NCBI GenBank assembly: GCA_025757685.1
Contig: CP107220.1
Location: 335,501-399,500 of the forward strand
DNA: 64,000 nt
DNA from: Oscillospiraceae bacterium
GTDB lineage: Bacteria > Bacillota > Clostridia > Oscillospirales > Acutalibacteraceae
Direction of reading: 5' to 3'
The notes beneath the pieces were generated by a model. That model was not told the origin of the DNA. It made no database searches and saw nothing but the letters and a program-made list of their open reading frames with translations. Below, in pieces: positions 49,459-57,733 of the stretch. The translations under genes and the position numbers were made by a program. The first letter of the stretch is position 1; each line of letters opens with the position of its first letter.

Positions 49459-50016
49459 ATGGTATCAGCAGGTGATTTCAGAAACGGCGTAACCTTTGAA
49501 GAGGACGGCAATGTGCTCCAGGTTGTGGAGTTCCAGCATGTAAAGCCCGGTAAAGGCGCCGCTTTTGTTCGTACAAAGGTAAAGAATGTGATTACCGGTT
49601 CCGTGGTGGAGAAGAGCTACAACCCCACCGCCAAGTTCCCCACCGCTTATATTGAGCGCAAGGAAATGGTGTATTCCTACAACGACGACGGCCTGTATTA
49701 TTTTATGGACCAGGAGACTTTTGATATGGTGCCGGTGAACGGTTCCGATCTGTCCGATAACTTCAAGTTCGTAAAGGAGAACGACATTTGCCGTATCCTG
49801 TCCTACAAGGGCAAGGTGTTCGGTGTGGAGCCGCCCACCTTTGTGGTGCTGGAGGTTACCAAGACCGAGCCGGGCATTAAGGGCAACACCGCCACCAACA
49901 CTTTGAAGCCCGCCACCGTTGAGACCGGCGCGGAGATCCGCGTGCCGCTGTTTATTAACGAGGGCGACAAAATCCGCGTAGATACCCGCACCTGCGAGTA
50001 TATGGAAAGAGCATAA
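49459..50016 (+). CDS. efp: Elongation factor P
   Basis: A 185-residue three-domain factor that rescues ribosomes stalled at polyproline. The tip loop reads KPGKGAAFVRTK, with the lysine at the usual modification site. The C-terminal part has VPLFINEGDKIRVDTRTCEYMERA, the family signature. A TTTTGGAGGTAA site precedes the ATG. Confidence 0.98.
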   Translation: MVSAGDFRNGVTFEEDGNVLQVVEFQHVKPGKGAAFVRTKVKNVITGSVVEKSYNPTAKFPTAYIERKEMVYSYNDDGLYYFMDQETFDMVPVNGSDLSDNFKFVKENDICRILSYKGKVFGVEPPTFVVLEVTKTEPGIKGNTATNTLKPATVETGAEIRVPLFINEGDKIRVDTRTCEYMERA

Positions 50017-50052
50017 ACCCCAATAACAATATTTAGTAAAGGAGATCGCACG

Positions 50053-50493
50053 ATGGATACAACGGAGAGCCTGGGCTACCTGAAGGGCCTGCTGGACGGC
50101 ATGGACTTGGATGAGTCCAAAAAAGAGACCAAGATTTACAGAGCCATGATCGGCGTACTGGAGAACTTGGCAGAAGATGTGAACGACCTGACCGACGGCG
50201 TAGAGATGATGGCAGATCAGCTGGACGCTGTGGATGAGGATCTGGGCGATGTGGAGGAGTACCTCTACGGTGACGAGGACGACGATGACTGCGACTGCGG
50301 TTGCTGCGATGACGACGAGGACGAGTGCCAGGAGTTTGAGATCGAGTGCCCCGCTTGCCACGAGACCTTTGTGGTAGATGAGGACACCGTGCTGGACGGC
50401 TCTATGGAGTGCCCCGCCTGCGGCGAGACCCTGGAGTTTGAGGTCAGCTGTGAGGACGACGAAGACGAGGACGAGGACGCCGATCAGGACTGA
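50053..50493 (+). CDS. Acidic zinc-ribbon protein, CD1247-like
   Basis: A 146-residue protein with an N-terminal helical domain of about 75 residues (SLGYLKGLLDGMDLDESKK, LENLAEDVNDLTDGVE) resembling the CD1247-type domain of clostridial proteins. A run of Asp, Glu and Cys (DCDCGCCDDD) follows. A zinc ribbon CPACHETFVVDEDT to CPACGETLEFEV comes next, with a very acidic tail after it. Cytosolic. It follows efp by 36 bases with AAAGGAGA before the ATG, so is probably co-transcribed. Role unknown; a nucleic-acid or ribosome-associated regulator is possible but not shown. Confidence 0.8.
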   Translation: MDTTESLGYLKGLLDGMDLDESKKETKIYRAMIGVLENLAEDVNDLTDGVEMMADQLDAVDEDLGDVEEYLYGDEDDDDCDCGCCDDDEDECQEFEIECPACHETFVVDEDTVLDGSMECPACGETLEFEVSCEDDEDEDEDADQD

Positions 50494-50509
50494 TCTAAGC
50501 AGAAAAAAC

Positions 50510-50549
50510 GGACCCGAAGCGGTTTTGCCGCCTTGGGTCCTTGTTTTTT
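50510..50549 (+). terminator. Terminator of the aroQ-efp transcript
   Basis: GGACCC (50510-50515) pairs with GGGTCC (50535-50540), with an inner GCGG/CCGC pairing; then TTGTTTTTT. Confidence 0.85.
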
Positions 50550-50570
50550 GGTATAATTTTGTAAAAATAA

Positions 50571-50590
50571 GCCCTGCCGCTTGGCAGGGC
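50571..50590 (-). terminator. Terminator for the minus-strand zinc-ribbon/J-domain operon
   Basis: Perfect 8-bp stem GCCCTGCC/GGCAGGGC with a 4-base loop; on the minus strand a TTATTTTT tail follows. Confidence 0.8.
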
Positions 50591-50597
50591 ATTTGTT

Positions 50598-51038
50598 TTA
50601 TCCGTGTACATGCACGGTAAAATTCTTATGGCAATGGGGGCAGTTGACGGTGTGCTTGCCTTTCTTGCGGGGCAAGCGCAGCACCGCTTTGCAACTGGGA
50701 CATTTCTTAAACACATGGGTTTTGCGAAACGTCCATTTGTCTCGCAGCAGACGGCCCTCTCGCCGTATGGGGGCGGTTAGTGCCAGCCAGCGGGCGTTCT
50801 CGCGCTGCCGAGCGGCAATGTTGCGTGAGAAGGAACGGAAAATGGCATAGATCAGCACCGCCAGGGAGAGCACCCACAGTACGGTATAGACCGGGCGGGA
50901 CACCCGGGCCAAGGCACTGCCCGTTACCACCAAAATCAGGTAGATGACCAGTAGAGCTTTATACAGGGCGTCTATGCCGTAGCGGCCGATCATGCTCTGC
51001 TGCATTTTATAGCCCATTTGCTTGAGTTTTTCTTTCAT
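50598..51038 (-). CDS. Membrane protein with C-terminal zinc ribbon
   Basis: A 146-residue protein. A basic N-terminus (MKEKLKQMGYKMQQSM) is followed by a membrane segment at about residues 24-42, a second at about 50-66, a basic stretch, and a C-terminal ribbon CPSCKAVLRLPRKKGKHTVNCPHC. Both ends should face the cytosol. An AAAGGA lies 12 bases before the ATG at 51038; longer in-frame starts would run into the preceding gene. It lies 31 bases behind a J-domain membrane protein on the same strand, so the pair may work together. No named family recognised. Confidence 0.75.
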   Translation of the reverse strand: MKEKLKQMGYKMQQSMIGRYGIDALYKALLVIYLILVVTGSALARVSRPVYTVLWVLSLAVLIYAIFRSFSRNIAARQRENARWLALTAPIRREGRLLRDKWTFRKTHVFKKCPSCKAVLRLPRKKGKHTVNCPHCHKNFTVHVHG

Positions 51039-51069
51039 AAACCGGATTGTCCTTTCAAACTTTTTACAG

Positions 51070-51921
51070 TTATGCGCCGGCAGCGGAACCGTGGGCCTGA
51101 CCAAAGGCGCTGTTGCCGTTTTGACCGTTGCTGTAACCATATTGACCGTTTTCGCTTTGGTCGTCGTTTTGGTCATTGCTTTGGTTGCCGTCTGCGCTTT
51201 GGCTGTAACTGTACGCATTGCCCGGCGATACATCGTAGTGCTGGTATTGAGTGCTCCAACTCACCAAGGAGGTGATTCCCAAAATCACCAGGCGGATGAT
51301 AAAGATCGCCAGCGCTATGCGCAGAATGGTCAGCAGGCAGCCCCCTTGCCGGCGCACAGGGCGGCTTTGCTGCCGATGGGTGCCGGTGTTGCCTGCGCCG
51401 GCGGTGTAGGCGGAGAAGTCAATGAACGAGAATGGGTCAAAACCGAAGCCCATAGGGTTGATTCCCTGGCGAATGCTGTTGTAGGCGCTTTGGTAATTGG
51501 CGTTATTTGGCTCTCGGTTTACGGCAATGCGAATGTTTGCCATAGCTTTTTCCTGATCGCCGTAGCCCATATAGGCCAAAGCGGCCAGATAGTACCAGCG
51601 GGTATCGCTCTTGTCCATATTGCCCAGCAGGTTAATGGCCTGTGCATATTGACCGTGGTTGATAAAGTTCACCACGGCGGTATAGTAATCGCTGCCGGCG
51701 TCTGCACTGCGGCGACTGCCGGTAGAGGTGCTGTCGGCGGTGTTGCCGTTCTTAATGGCGTCAAAGGCGGCGTTTACCTCTGCCATCTTGGCCTCGGCCA
51801 CATGATCCCCCGGGTTTAGATCCGGGTGGTATTTTTTGGCCAGACGCTTGTAGGCTCGGGTGCATTCCGCCAAATCGGCACCGTTGGGCACGCCCAGCAC
51901 CTGATAAGGATTTTGTGTCAT
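51070..51921 (-). CDS. Membrane-anchored J-domain protein
   Basis: A 283-residue DnaJ-like protein. The N-terminal J domain (about residues 4-60) has YQVLGVPNGADLAECTRAYK and the HPD triad in KYHPDLN, which stimulates Hsp70 (DnaK). A TPR-like helical middle follows (DYYTAVVNFINHGQYAQAINLL, AALAYMGYGDQEKAMANIR). One membrane segment lies at about residues 196-222. The last about 55 residues are rich in Asn, Gln, Ser and Gly. No zinc-finger or substrate-binding domain of classical DnaJ is present, so this is a class C J-protein. GCGAGG precedes the start. First gene of a two-gene operon with a membrane zinc-ribbon protein. Orientation suggests a chaperone role at the cytosolic face of the membrane. 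Confidence 0.85.
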   Translation of the reverse strand: MTQNPYQVLGVPNGADLAECTRAYKRLAKKYHPDLNPGDHVAEAKMAEVNAAFDAIKNGNTADSTSTGSRRSADAGSDYYTAVVNFINHGQYAQAINLLGNMDKSDTRWYYLAALAYMGYGDQEKAMANIRIAVNREPNNANYQSAYNSIRQGINPMGFGFDPFSFIDFSAYTAGAGNTGTHRQQSRPVRRQGGCLLTILRIALAIFIIRLVILGITSLVSWSTQYQHYDVSPGNAYSYSQSADGNQSNDQNDDQSENGQYGYSNGQNGNSAFGQAHGSAAGA

Positions 51922-52065
51922 ACTGCCTCGCTTATTTTCTTAGATTGCTTCTACTATACCACGGATTTTTGACGAATTTGTGACCAAATGAAGAAGAAAA
52001 TCCTCCCACTTGTAAAGGATTTGTAAACCCGCATGGAAAAAGGGATTGTTTTTGCCCGGTTTGTC

Positions 52066-52094
52066 TTGTATTTGGGACCAAAATTTGGTAAACT
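52066..52094 (+). promoter_or_regulatory. Promoter for the PAP2-MIF pair
   Basis: TTGTAT (52066-52071), a 17-bp spacer and TAAACT (52089-52094) preceded by TGG (extended -10). Confidence 0.6.
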
Positions 52095-52126
52095 GGGGGT
52101 GTAAATTAAAGAAAAGGGGTTTTTCT

Positions 52127-53005
52127 ATGTTCAGTCCGATTTTGCTGACCATCGGTGACAACATAGACAAGGCGTTTTATGCCTTCGATCTGTGGGTGTT
52201 TCGGTTCTTCGGCTCCATGCAGTGCGGGTTTTTGACCGGCGTTGCCAAGTTCTTTACCGCCTTTGGGGACGAGAATTTCACCATTCCCATTGTGGTGCTG
52301 TCTGTGGTACTGTGCTTTTTTAAGCGCACCCGCAAGTATGGCTTTTCCATTTTATTTGCCGTGATCATCGGTACGCTGATTACCAATGTGATCGCCAAGC
52401 CGATGGTACTGCGGATCAGACCGTACAACACTTTGCAGCAGAACGCGGATTACTGGTCCTGGTATATCGGCGCCGGGGCGCTGAGCGAGAGCGATTACAG
52501 CTTTCCCTCCGGCCACACCACCTCTGCCGTAGAGGTAGCTACCGCGCTGTTCCTGTGCTTTAAGAGCGATAAAAAGAAAATTGCCTGGTTGTTCCCCTGT
52601 GTGGCTCTGTGCACCATGGGCTCCCGTGTGTACTTGATGGTGCATTACGCCACCGATGTGCTGGGCGGTCTGCTGGTGGGCGTGATCGCCGCCGTTTTGG
52701 GCTATCTGCTGATGAAGCTGGTGATGAAGAGCAAGGGCCTGGAGAAGGTGGATGCCGCCAAGCTGTTCAAGAAGGTGCCCGGCAAGGTGGGTTTTGCCTG
52801 CATCGGTGTGGCGGTTCTTGGTATTTTCCTGTATGCGTTTATTCCCTCCCTCAGCGAAGGAGGCGCAGACACCCAGCGTTGCGCCTATGTAGGGGACTAC
52901 AAGTGCTACAACGCCGCCAAGGTGGACGATGAGAAGTATCCGCCTATTGACGGCAAGGAATACTGTAAGATTCACTGGAAAGCGCTGTCCGGCGTAAAGG
53001 AGTAA
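52127..53005 (+). CDS. PAP2-family membrane phosphatase
   Basis: A 292-residue membrane phosphatase of the PAP2 superfamily. The three catalytic motifs are present: KPMVLRIRP (K-x6-RP), YSFPSGHTTS (PSGH) and SRVYLMVHYATDVLGG (SR-x5-H-x3-D). About six hydrophobic segments surround them. Family members dephosphorylate undecaprenyl pyrophosphate or phosphatidic-type lipids on the outer membrane face. A C-terminal tail of about 50 residues carries three cysteines (TQRCAYVGDYKCYNAA, YCKIHW) and is unusual for the family. uppP, an unrelated enzyme for the same kind of reaction, lies two genes downstream. AAAAGGGG precedes the ATG. Confidence 0.9.
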   Translation: MFSPILLTIGDNIDKAFYAFDLWVFRFFGSMQCGFLTGVAKFFTAFGDENFTIPIVVLSVVLCFFKRTRKYGFSILFAVIIGTLITNVIAKPMVLRIRPYNTLQQNADYWSWYIGAGALSESDYSFPSGHTTSAVEVATALFLCFKSDKKKIAWLFPCVALCTMGSRVYLMVHYATDVLGGLLVGVIAAVLGYLLMKLVMKSKGLEKVDAAKLFKKVPGKVGFACIGVAVLGIFLYAFIPSLSEGGADTQRCAYVGDYKCYNAAKVDDEKYPPIDGKEYCKIHWKALSGVKE

Positions 53006-53009
53006 AGCC

Positions 53010-53348
53010 ATGCCTTTTATTGAAGTAAAGACCACAGAGGATTTGTCCGCCGTGGCAGCGGAGCTGAAAAGCGCATTGGGCGACGCCATTACCGCCATTC
53101 CCGGCAAAAGCGAAAGTTGGCTGATGGTGAACCTGGTAGGCGAACAAAAAATGTACTTTCAGGGCAGTGACGCGCCCTGCGCCCTGTTCTCTGTGTCCAT
53201 TTTCGGTACGGCAACGGACGACGCCTACGATGACCTGACCTGCCGGCTGTGCGCCATTGCCCAGCAGTATTTGCAGGTGCCGCCGGAGCGTACCTATGTG
53301 CGCTACCGAGAGGTGGATCACTGGGGCTACAACAACTTTAATTTCTGA
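53010..53348 (+). CDS. MIF-like tautomerase
   Basis: A 112-residue protein of the macrophage migration inhibitory factor (MIF)/phenylpyruvate tautomerase family. It starts MPFIEVKT, leaving proline as the catalytic N-terminal residue after methionine removal. KSESWLMVNLVGEQKMYFQG, APCALFSVSIFG, VPPERTYVRY and a C-terminal WGYNNFNF follow the MIF order closely. Members tautomerise phenylpyruvate or dopachrome analogues in vitro, and bacterial function is generally unclear. It lies 4 bases after the PAP2 gene and ends at its own terminator. Closeness to the eukaryotic cytokine pattern (including PCAL and the C-terminal WG-N) is notable. Confidence 0.87.
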   Translation: MPFIEVKTTEDLSAVAAELKSALGDAITAIPGKSESWLMVNLVGEQKMYFQGSDAPCALFSVSIFGTATDDAYDDLTCRLCAIAQQYLQVPPERTYVRYREVDHWGYNNFNF

Positions 53349-53352
53349 GCAT

Positions 53353-53382
53353 AAAGCGCTGCGGGCAACTGCGGCGCTTTTG
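53353..53382 (+). terminator. Terminator of the MIF-like gene
   Basis: AAAGCGCTGC pairs with GCGGCGCTTT, then T-rich sequence. Its arms nearly match the nifJ terminator at 7992-8022. Confidence 0.8.
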
Positions 53383-53417
53383 TTAGGATAAATTTGTGCT
53401 AAATCTCATAAGATTTC

Positions 53418-53446
53418 TGTACAAGAAGCTGCGGGTCTGTTACAAT
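53418..53446 (+). promoter_or_regulatory. Promoter for uppP
   Basis: TGTACA (53418-53423), a 17-bp spacer and TACAAT (53441-53446). Confidence 0.6.
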
Positions 53447-53477
53447 AGAAAAAACGATTGGGGAGGCAATACAGTAT

Positions 53478-54311
53478 ATGAATTTGATTATTGAAATACT
53501 CAAGGCCATTGTGCTGGGTGTTGTAGAGGGCATTACCGAGTGGTTGCCTATCAGCTCCACCGGCCACATGATCCTGGTGGACGAATTTTTGCACCTGAAT
53601 GTGACACCTCAGTTCAAGGAGATGTTCCTGGTGGTGATCCAGCTGGGCGCCATTTTGGCCGTGGTGGTGCTGTACTGGCACAAGCTGTGGCCTTTTGGTA
53701 TAGAAAACAAACGCATTGTGCCCAAGAAAGACATTTGGCAAATGTGGTTCAAGGTGTTGGTCAGCTGCGTGCCGGCTGCCGTAGTGGGCGTGCTCTTTGA
53801 CGATAAGCTGAACGCGCTGTTTTACAACTGGCAGACTGTGGCAATTATGCTCATTCTCTTTGGTATCTTCTTTTTGGTGGTGGAAACCTGGAACAAAGGC
53901 AAAACCGCCAAGATCCATTCCATTGGCGAGTTGACTTATACTTCTGCGCTGATCATTGGTGCTTTTCAGTTGATCGCAGCTGTGTTCCCGGGCACTTCCC
54001 GCAGCGGCGCTACCATTTTGGGCGCCATTCTCATTGGCGTGTCCCGCACGGTGGCGGCAGAGTACACCTTCTTTTTGGCGGTGCCGGTGATGTTCGGCGC
54101 CAGTGCGCTGAAGCTGGTCAAGTTCGGCTTCCACTTTACCTCTGCCGAGGCCATCTTGCTGGCCGTGGGTATGATTGTGGCTTTTGTAGTATCCATTTTG
54201 ACCATCAAGTTCCTGATGGGGTATATTAAAAAGCACGACTTTAAGGCTTTTGGCTGGTATCGAATTGTTTTAGGTGCAGCTGTGATCTTATACTTTGTGC
54301 TGGCGCGGTAA
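53478..54311 (+). CDS. uppP: Undecaprenyl-diphosphatase UppP (BacA)
   Basis: A 277-residue integral membrane enzyme that recycles the lipid carrier of peptidoglycan synthesis by removing one phosphate from undecaprenyl diphosphate; it gives bacitracin resistance when overproduced. Marks: GVVEGITEWLPISSTGHMIL with the catalytic glutamates and serine, and FPGTSRSGATILGAIL with the arginine. About eight hydrophobic segments. Own promoter and terminator. Confidence 0.97.
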   Translation: MNLIIEILKAIVLGVVEGITEWLPISSTGHMILVDEFLHLNVTPQFKEMFLVVIQLGAILAVVVLYWHKLWPFGIENKRIVPKKDIWQMWFKVLVSCVPAAVVGVLFDDKLNALFYNWQTVAIMLILFGIFFLVVETWNKGKTAKIHSIGELTYTSALIIGAFQLIAAVFPGTSRSGATILGAILIGVSRTVAAEYTFFLAVPVMFGASALKLVKFGFHFTSAEAILLAVGMIVAFVVSILTIKFLMGYIKKHDFKAFGWYRIVLGAAVILYFVLAR

Positions 54312-54322
54312 TTACGATCTTC

Positions 54323-54350
54323 GCCGCAGGTGAAAACCTGCGGCTTTTTT
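54323..54350 (+). terminator. Terminator of uppP
   Basis: Perfect 9-bp stem GCCGCAGGT/ACCTGCGGC, GAAA loop, then six T. Confidence 0.92.
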
Positions 54351-54361
54351 GTGCTCTGCGG

Positions 54362-54390
54362 TGGCAATTCCTGCGAAAATATGCTATACT
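54362..54390 (+). promoter_or_regulatory. Extended -10 promoter for recD2 and following genes
   Basis: TATACT (54385-54390) preceded by TGC; the -35 (TGGCAA, 54362-54367) is weak. Confidence 0.5.
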
Positions 54391-54423
54391 GAAAGATGAA
54401 ATTCAGAGACTTTGGAGCAAGGT

Positions 54424-56664
54424 ATGGCAGAAGCGTATGAGAATTTGGCCGGTCGGGTGGAGGAGATCGTTTACCGCAACCCGGACAACGGCTATACCGT
54501 ACTGCAACTGAATACAGGCGAGGCCAACGGGGACGGCGAGACCGTGGCCGGTGAAATGCCCCCCATCAGCGAGGGGGAGGAGGCGGTGTTCCGCGGCCAG
54601 TGGACCATGCACCCTCGCTTTGGCCGCCAATTTAAGGCGGTACAGGTAACGGTAACTCTGCCTAAGGATGCCTCCGGCATTTTGCAATATCTGTCCGGCG
54701 GGATTATTAAGGGCATCGGTCCCTCTACGGCCACTAAGATTGTAGAGGCTTTTGGTGCCGAAAGCTTGCAGGTGATCGAGAAGGAGCCGGAGCGACTGGC
54801 AGAGCTAAAGGGTATCAGCCGTAGTATGGCCAAGAAGATCAGCCGGGAGTACAAAAATCAGTTTGCCTCCCGCCAGGCGCTGGAAGCGCTGGCCGGGATG
54901 GGCTTTACACAGGGAGAGGCGTTTAAGGCTTTTTCCTTTTTTGGGCCGGAAGCACCGGAGATCCTGGCGGAGAATCCCTATGCCTTTGTGATCACCGGCA
55001 ACGATCAGGGCATTCCCTTTGAGCGGGCCCAGGAGATCGCAGAGGAGCTGCCCCAGGCGCCGGACCCATCCTATCGGGATCAGGCAGCGGTGATCTATGT
55101 GGTGCAGTATAATTTGAAGAACGGCCATACCTGCCTCCCCCGGCGCAAGGTGATCCAGACAGCGGTGACCGGGTTGGATATGACCGAGGAACGGGCAGAG
55201 ATGGCGTTGGACAACGCCTTGGAGGCACGCCAATTGGTGCAAGAACAGATGGACGGAAAGCCGTTTTTGTTTTTGCCCCATATTTATGAGGCGGAGCAGG
55301 GGATTGGACAGCGGATCCGCGTGATGACCCAGTACCCGCCCCGGGAGTGCGAGATCTTCACTTCTGAGATCCTGGCCTATGAGGGCGCTAATGGCATTGA
55401 GCTAGACGAGAAGCAGCGCCGAGCCATTGAAATCGCTACCCAAAAGGGTCTGCTGATTTTGACCGGCGGCCCGGGTACCGGCAAGACCACAACCGTAAAA
55501 GGCATTATTGCCATGATGAAGAACCGGGGGCTGCGGGTGGCGCTGGCGGCGCCTACCGGTCGGGCTGCCCAGCGCATGACGGAGCTCACCGGCAGCGAGG
55601 CCAAGACCATTCACCGCCTGCTGGAGACCGAGCGACGGGATGGGGAGCCGGAGCCGACCTTTGTTCATAATTTGCGCAATCCGCTGGATTTGGACGCAGT
55701 GATTGTGGATGAGCTTTCCATGGTAGATGTGCTGCTCTTTTCCGCGCTTTTAGACGCGCTGCCGTTGCATTGCCGCCTGATTTTGGTAGGCGATGTGGAT
55801 CAGCTGCCGCCGGTAGGGGCAGGCAATGTGCTGTCCGATTTGATCGCCGGTGGACGGATCGATGTGATCAGCCTGGATAAAGTGTTTCGCCAGGCGCAGA
55901 AAAGCCGTATCGTCACCAATGCCCACCGGGTGGTGGCCGGTAAAATGCCGGAGTTGGACTGCAATACCCCGGACTCGGACTTCTTTTTCTTAAATACAGC
56001 GTCCGTTTATGCAGTGCCTCGCAAGGTGGTGGAGCTGGTGACCCGGCGAATTCCTGCCGGTTACGGCATGGACAGCATAAAGGATATTCAGGTGCTGTGC
56101 CCCTCTCGCAAAGGGGCTGCCGGTACCGCATACCTAAATGCCCAATTGCAGGCGGCGCTGAACCCGCCGGACAAGCATAAGACGGAGCTGGTGACCATGG
56201 GTCGCACGCTGCGGGAGGGCGACCGGGTAATGCAGATCAAAAACAACTATGATGTGCCCTGGTTTAAGAAAAACGGCGACAGCGGTGCCGGGGTGTTTAA
56301 CGGCGATATTGGTATTCTTACCCGCATAGATCGGGGGCAGGATATTCTGAATGTGCGGTTTGACGACCGGGAGGCCATGTATTCCCTGCAAAATGCGGAC
56401 CAGCTGGATTTGGCCTACGCCATGACTGTGCATAAGAGCCAGGGCTCGGAGTTTTCCGCCGTGGTGATGCCCACCATCGGTGCATCGCCCAAACTGTGCT
56501 ATCGCAATTTGTTTTATACCGCCCTGACCCGTGCCAAGTCCCTGCTGATCCTGGTGGGTACGCGGGAGAGCATACAGGCCATGGTGGAGAATGATAAAAA
56601 AATGTTGCGGTACAGCGGGCTTGTTCATTTTTTATCTGTTGACAATGACGGTGGGATACAGTAG
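54424..56664 (+). CDS. recD2: RecD2-like ATP-dependent DNA helicase
   Basis: A 746-residue superfamily 1B 5'-3' helicase. The N-terminal half has the OB-like region (GRVEEIVYRNPDNGYTVLQL) and helix-hairpin-helix segments (GGIIKGIGPSTATKIVEAFG, LKGISRSMAKKIS) that mark RecD2 rather than RecD of RecBCD. The motor carries GGPGTGKTTTVKG near residue 348, IVDELSMVD, LVGDVDQLPPVGAGNVLSD and YAMTVHKSQGSEF. RecD2 acts alone in DNA repair and replication-fork maintenance. The ATG at 54424 is spaced 8 bases from GGAG. Followed after 37 bases by an MreB-like gene. Confidence 0.95.
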   Translation: MAEAYENLAGRVEEIVYRNPDNGYTVLQLNTGEANGDGETVAGEMPPISEGEEAVFRGQWTMHPRFGRQFKAVQVTVTLPKDASGILQYLSGGIIKGIGPSTATKIVEAFGAESLQVIEKEPERLAELKGISRSMAKKISREYKNQFASRQALEALAGMGFTQGEAFKAFSFFGPEAPEILAENPYAFVITGNDQGIPFERAQEIAEELPQAPDPSYRDQAAVIYVVQYNLKNGHTCLPRRKVIQTAVTGLDMTEERAEMALDNALEARQLVQEQMDGKPFLFLPHIYEAEQGIGQRIRVMTQYPPRECEIFTSEILAYEGANGIELDEKQRRAIEIATQKGLLILTGGPGTGKTTTVKGIIAMMKNRGLRVALAAPTGRAAQRMTELTGSEAKTIHRLLETERRDGEPEPTFVHNLRNPLDLDAVIVDELSMVDVLLFSALLDALPLHCRLILVGDVDQLPPVGAGNVLSDLIAGGRIDVISLDKVFRQAQKSRIVTNAHRVVAGKMPELDCNTPDSDFFFLNTASVYAVPRKVVELVTRRIPAGYGMDSIKDIQVLCPSRKGAAGTAYLNAQLQAALNPPDKHKTELVTMGRTLREGDRVMQIKNNYDVPWFKKNGDSGAGVFNGDIGILTRIDRGQDILNVRFDDREAMYSLQNADQLDLAYAMTVHKSQGSEFSAVVMPTIGASPKLCYRNLFYTALTRAKSLLILVGTRESIQAMVENDKKMLRYSGLVHFLSVDNDGGIQ

Positions 56665-56701
56665 CATATAGAAAAGCGATTTTTGTTTAGGACGGATGTT
56701 T

Positions 56702-57733
56702 ATGTTTGGATATGATTTGGGCATTGATCTGGGTACCACCAATATTGTCATTGGTGTGCCCGGCAAGGGCATACGGCTGGACGAGCCGGCCTATGTGGCC
56801 TATGATGAGGAAAAAGAGAAGGTACTGTACGCCGGTAAGCGTGCCTATTTCTTAGAGGGGCGCGAGCCAGAGGGCCTGCGTGTGGAGCGGCCCATTCTCT
56901 CCGGCGTGGTGGGTCACTATGAGCTGGCCCAGCAGATGATGCGCCATTTTATCAATAAAGTGATTGGCAACAGCCTGTTTAAGCCGCGTGTGGTGGTGTC
57001 TGTGCCGGCCATGCACACGGATGTGGAGAAGCGCACTATTGTGTCCGTGATGATCCACGCCGGTGCCCGTTCCGTGTGCCTGGTGGAGGAACCTTTGTGC
57101 GCTGCCTTTGGTGCCGGGATCGACCCCATGCAGCCCTCTGGCGCCTTTGTGATTGACCTGGGCGGCGGCACGGTGGACATGGCTGTGATCAGCCAGGGCG
57201 CCATGAGCCAGTCCGAGTCCCTGAAAGTCGGGGGCAACGACCTGGATGCGGAGATTGTCAAGTTCCTGCGAGAGGTGCACAATGTGGCGGTTGGTCTGCG
57301 CACCGCAGAGGAGATCAAGCGCACGGTGGCCTGTGCTCTGCCCAGAGAGGAAGATGTAACCACCTATGCGAAGGGGCAGGACCTGCTTACCGGTTTGCCT
57401 CGGGAGGTGGAGATCAGCGGCAACGCTCTGTATTTGGCGCTGCAACCGTATTTTGAGACGGTGGCGGAGCACGCCGGGGCGCTGTTTGAGCGCACTTCAC
57501 CCCAGTTGGTAACAGACATCGGCAATACCGGCGTATTGCTGACCGGCGGCGGTGCCAATATTTGCAATATGGATCGTTTGTTTTCGGACGCACTGGGCGG
57601 CGTGCCGGTGCGTAAGGCCACGGACGAAATGCACTGCGTGGCCAAGGGCTGCGTGGTGGCACTGGAAAAAATGCATCTTTTGGATCAGTACGGCTATCGG
57701 TATCAGACCAAAGAAGATGCCCATATTCGCTGA
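56702..57733 (+). CDS. MreB/Mbl-like rod-shape actin homologue
   Basis: A 343-residue bacterial actin. Phosphate loops GIDLGTTNIVIGV at the start and VIDLGGGTVDMAVIS in the middle, and the adenosine motif LLTGGGANI near the C-terminus, define the MreB family. KGIRLDEPAYVAYD and RPILSGVVGHYELAQQMMRHF match the MreB/Mbl pattern though with many substitutions. It polymerises on the membrane to guide lateral wall synthesis. No mreC or mreD is near, so this is a lone MreB or a paralogue. The ATG at 56702 is favoured by spacing from AGGA; an ATG 6 bases earlier is nearly as good. Overlaps the next gene by one base. Confidence 0.88.
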   Translation: MFGYDLGIDLGTTNIVIGVPGKGIRLDEPAYVAYDEEKEKVLYAGKRAYFLEGREPEGLRVERPILSGVVGHYELAQQMMRHFINKVIGNSLFKPRVVVSVPAMHTDVEKRTIVSVMIHAGARSVCLVEEPLCAAFGAGIDPMQPSGAFVIDLGGGTVDMAVISQGAMSQSESLKVGGNDLDAEIVKFLREVHNVAVGLRTAEEIKRTVACALPREEDVTTYAKGQDLLTGLPREVEISGNALYLALQPYFETVAEHAGALFERTSPQLVTDIGNTGVLLTGGGANICNMDRLFSDALGGVPVRKATDEMHCVAKGCVVALEKMHLLDQYGYRYQTKEDAHIR

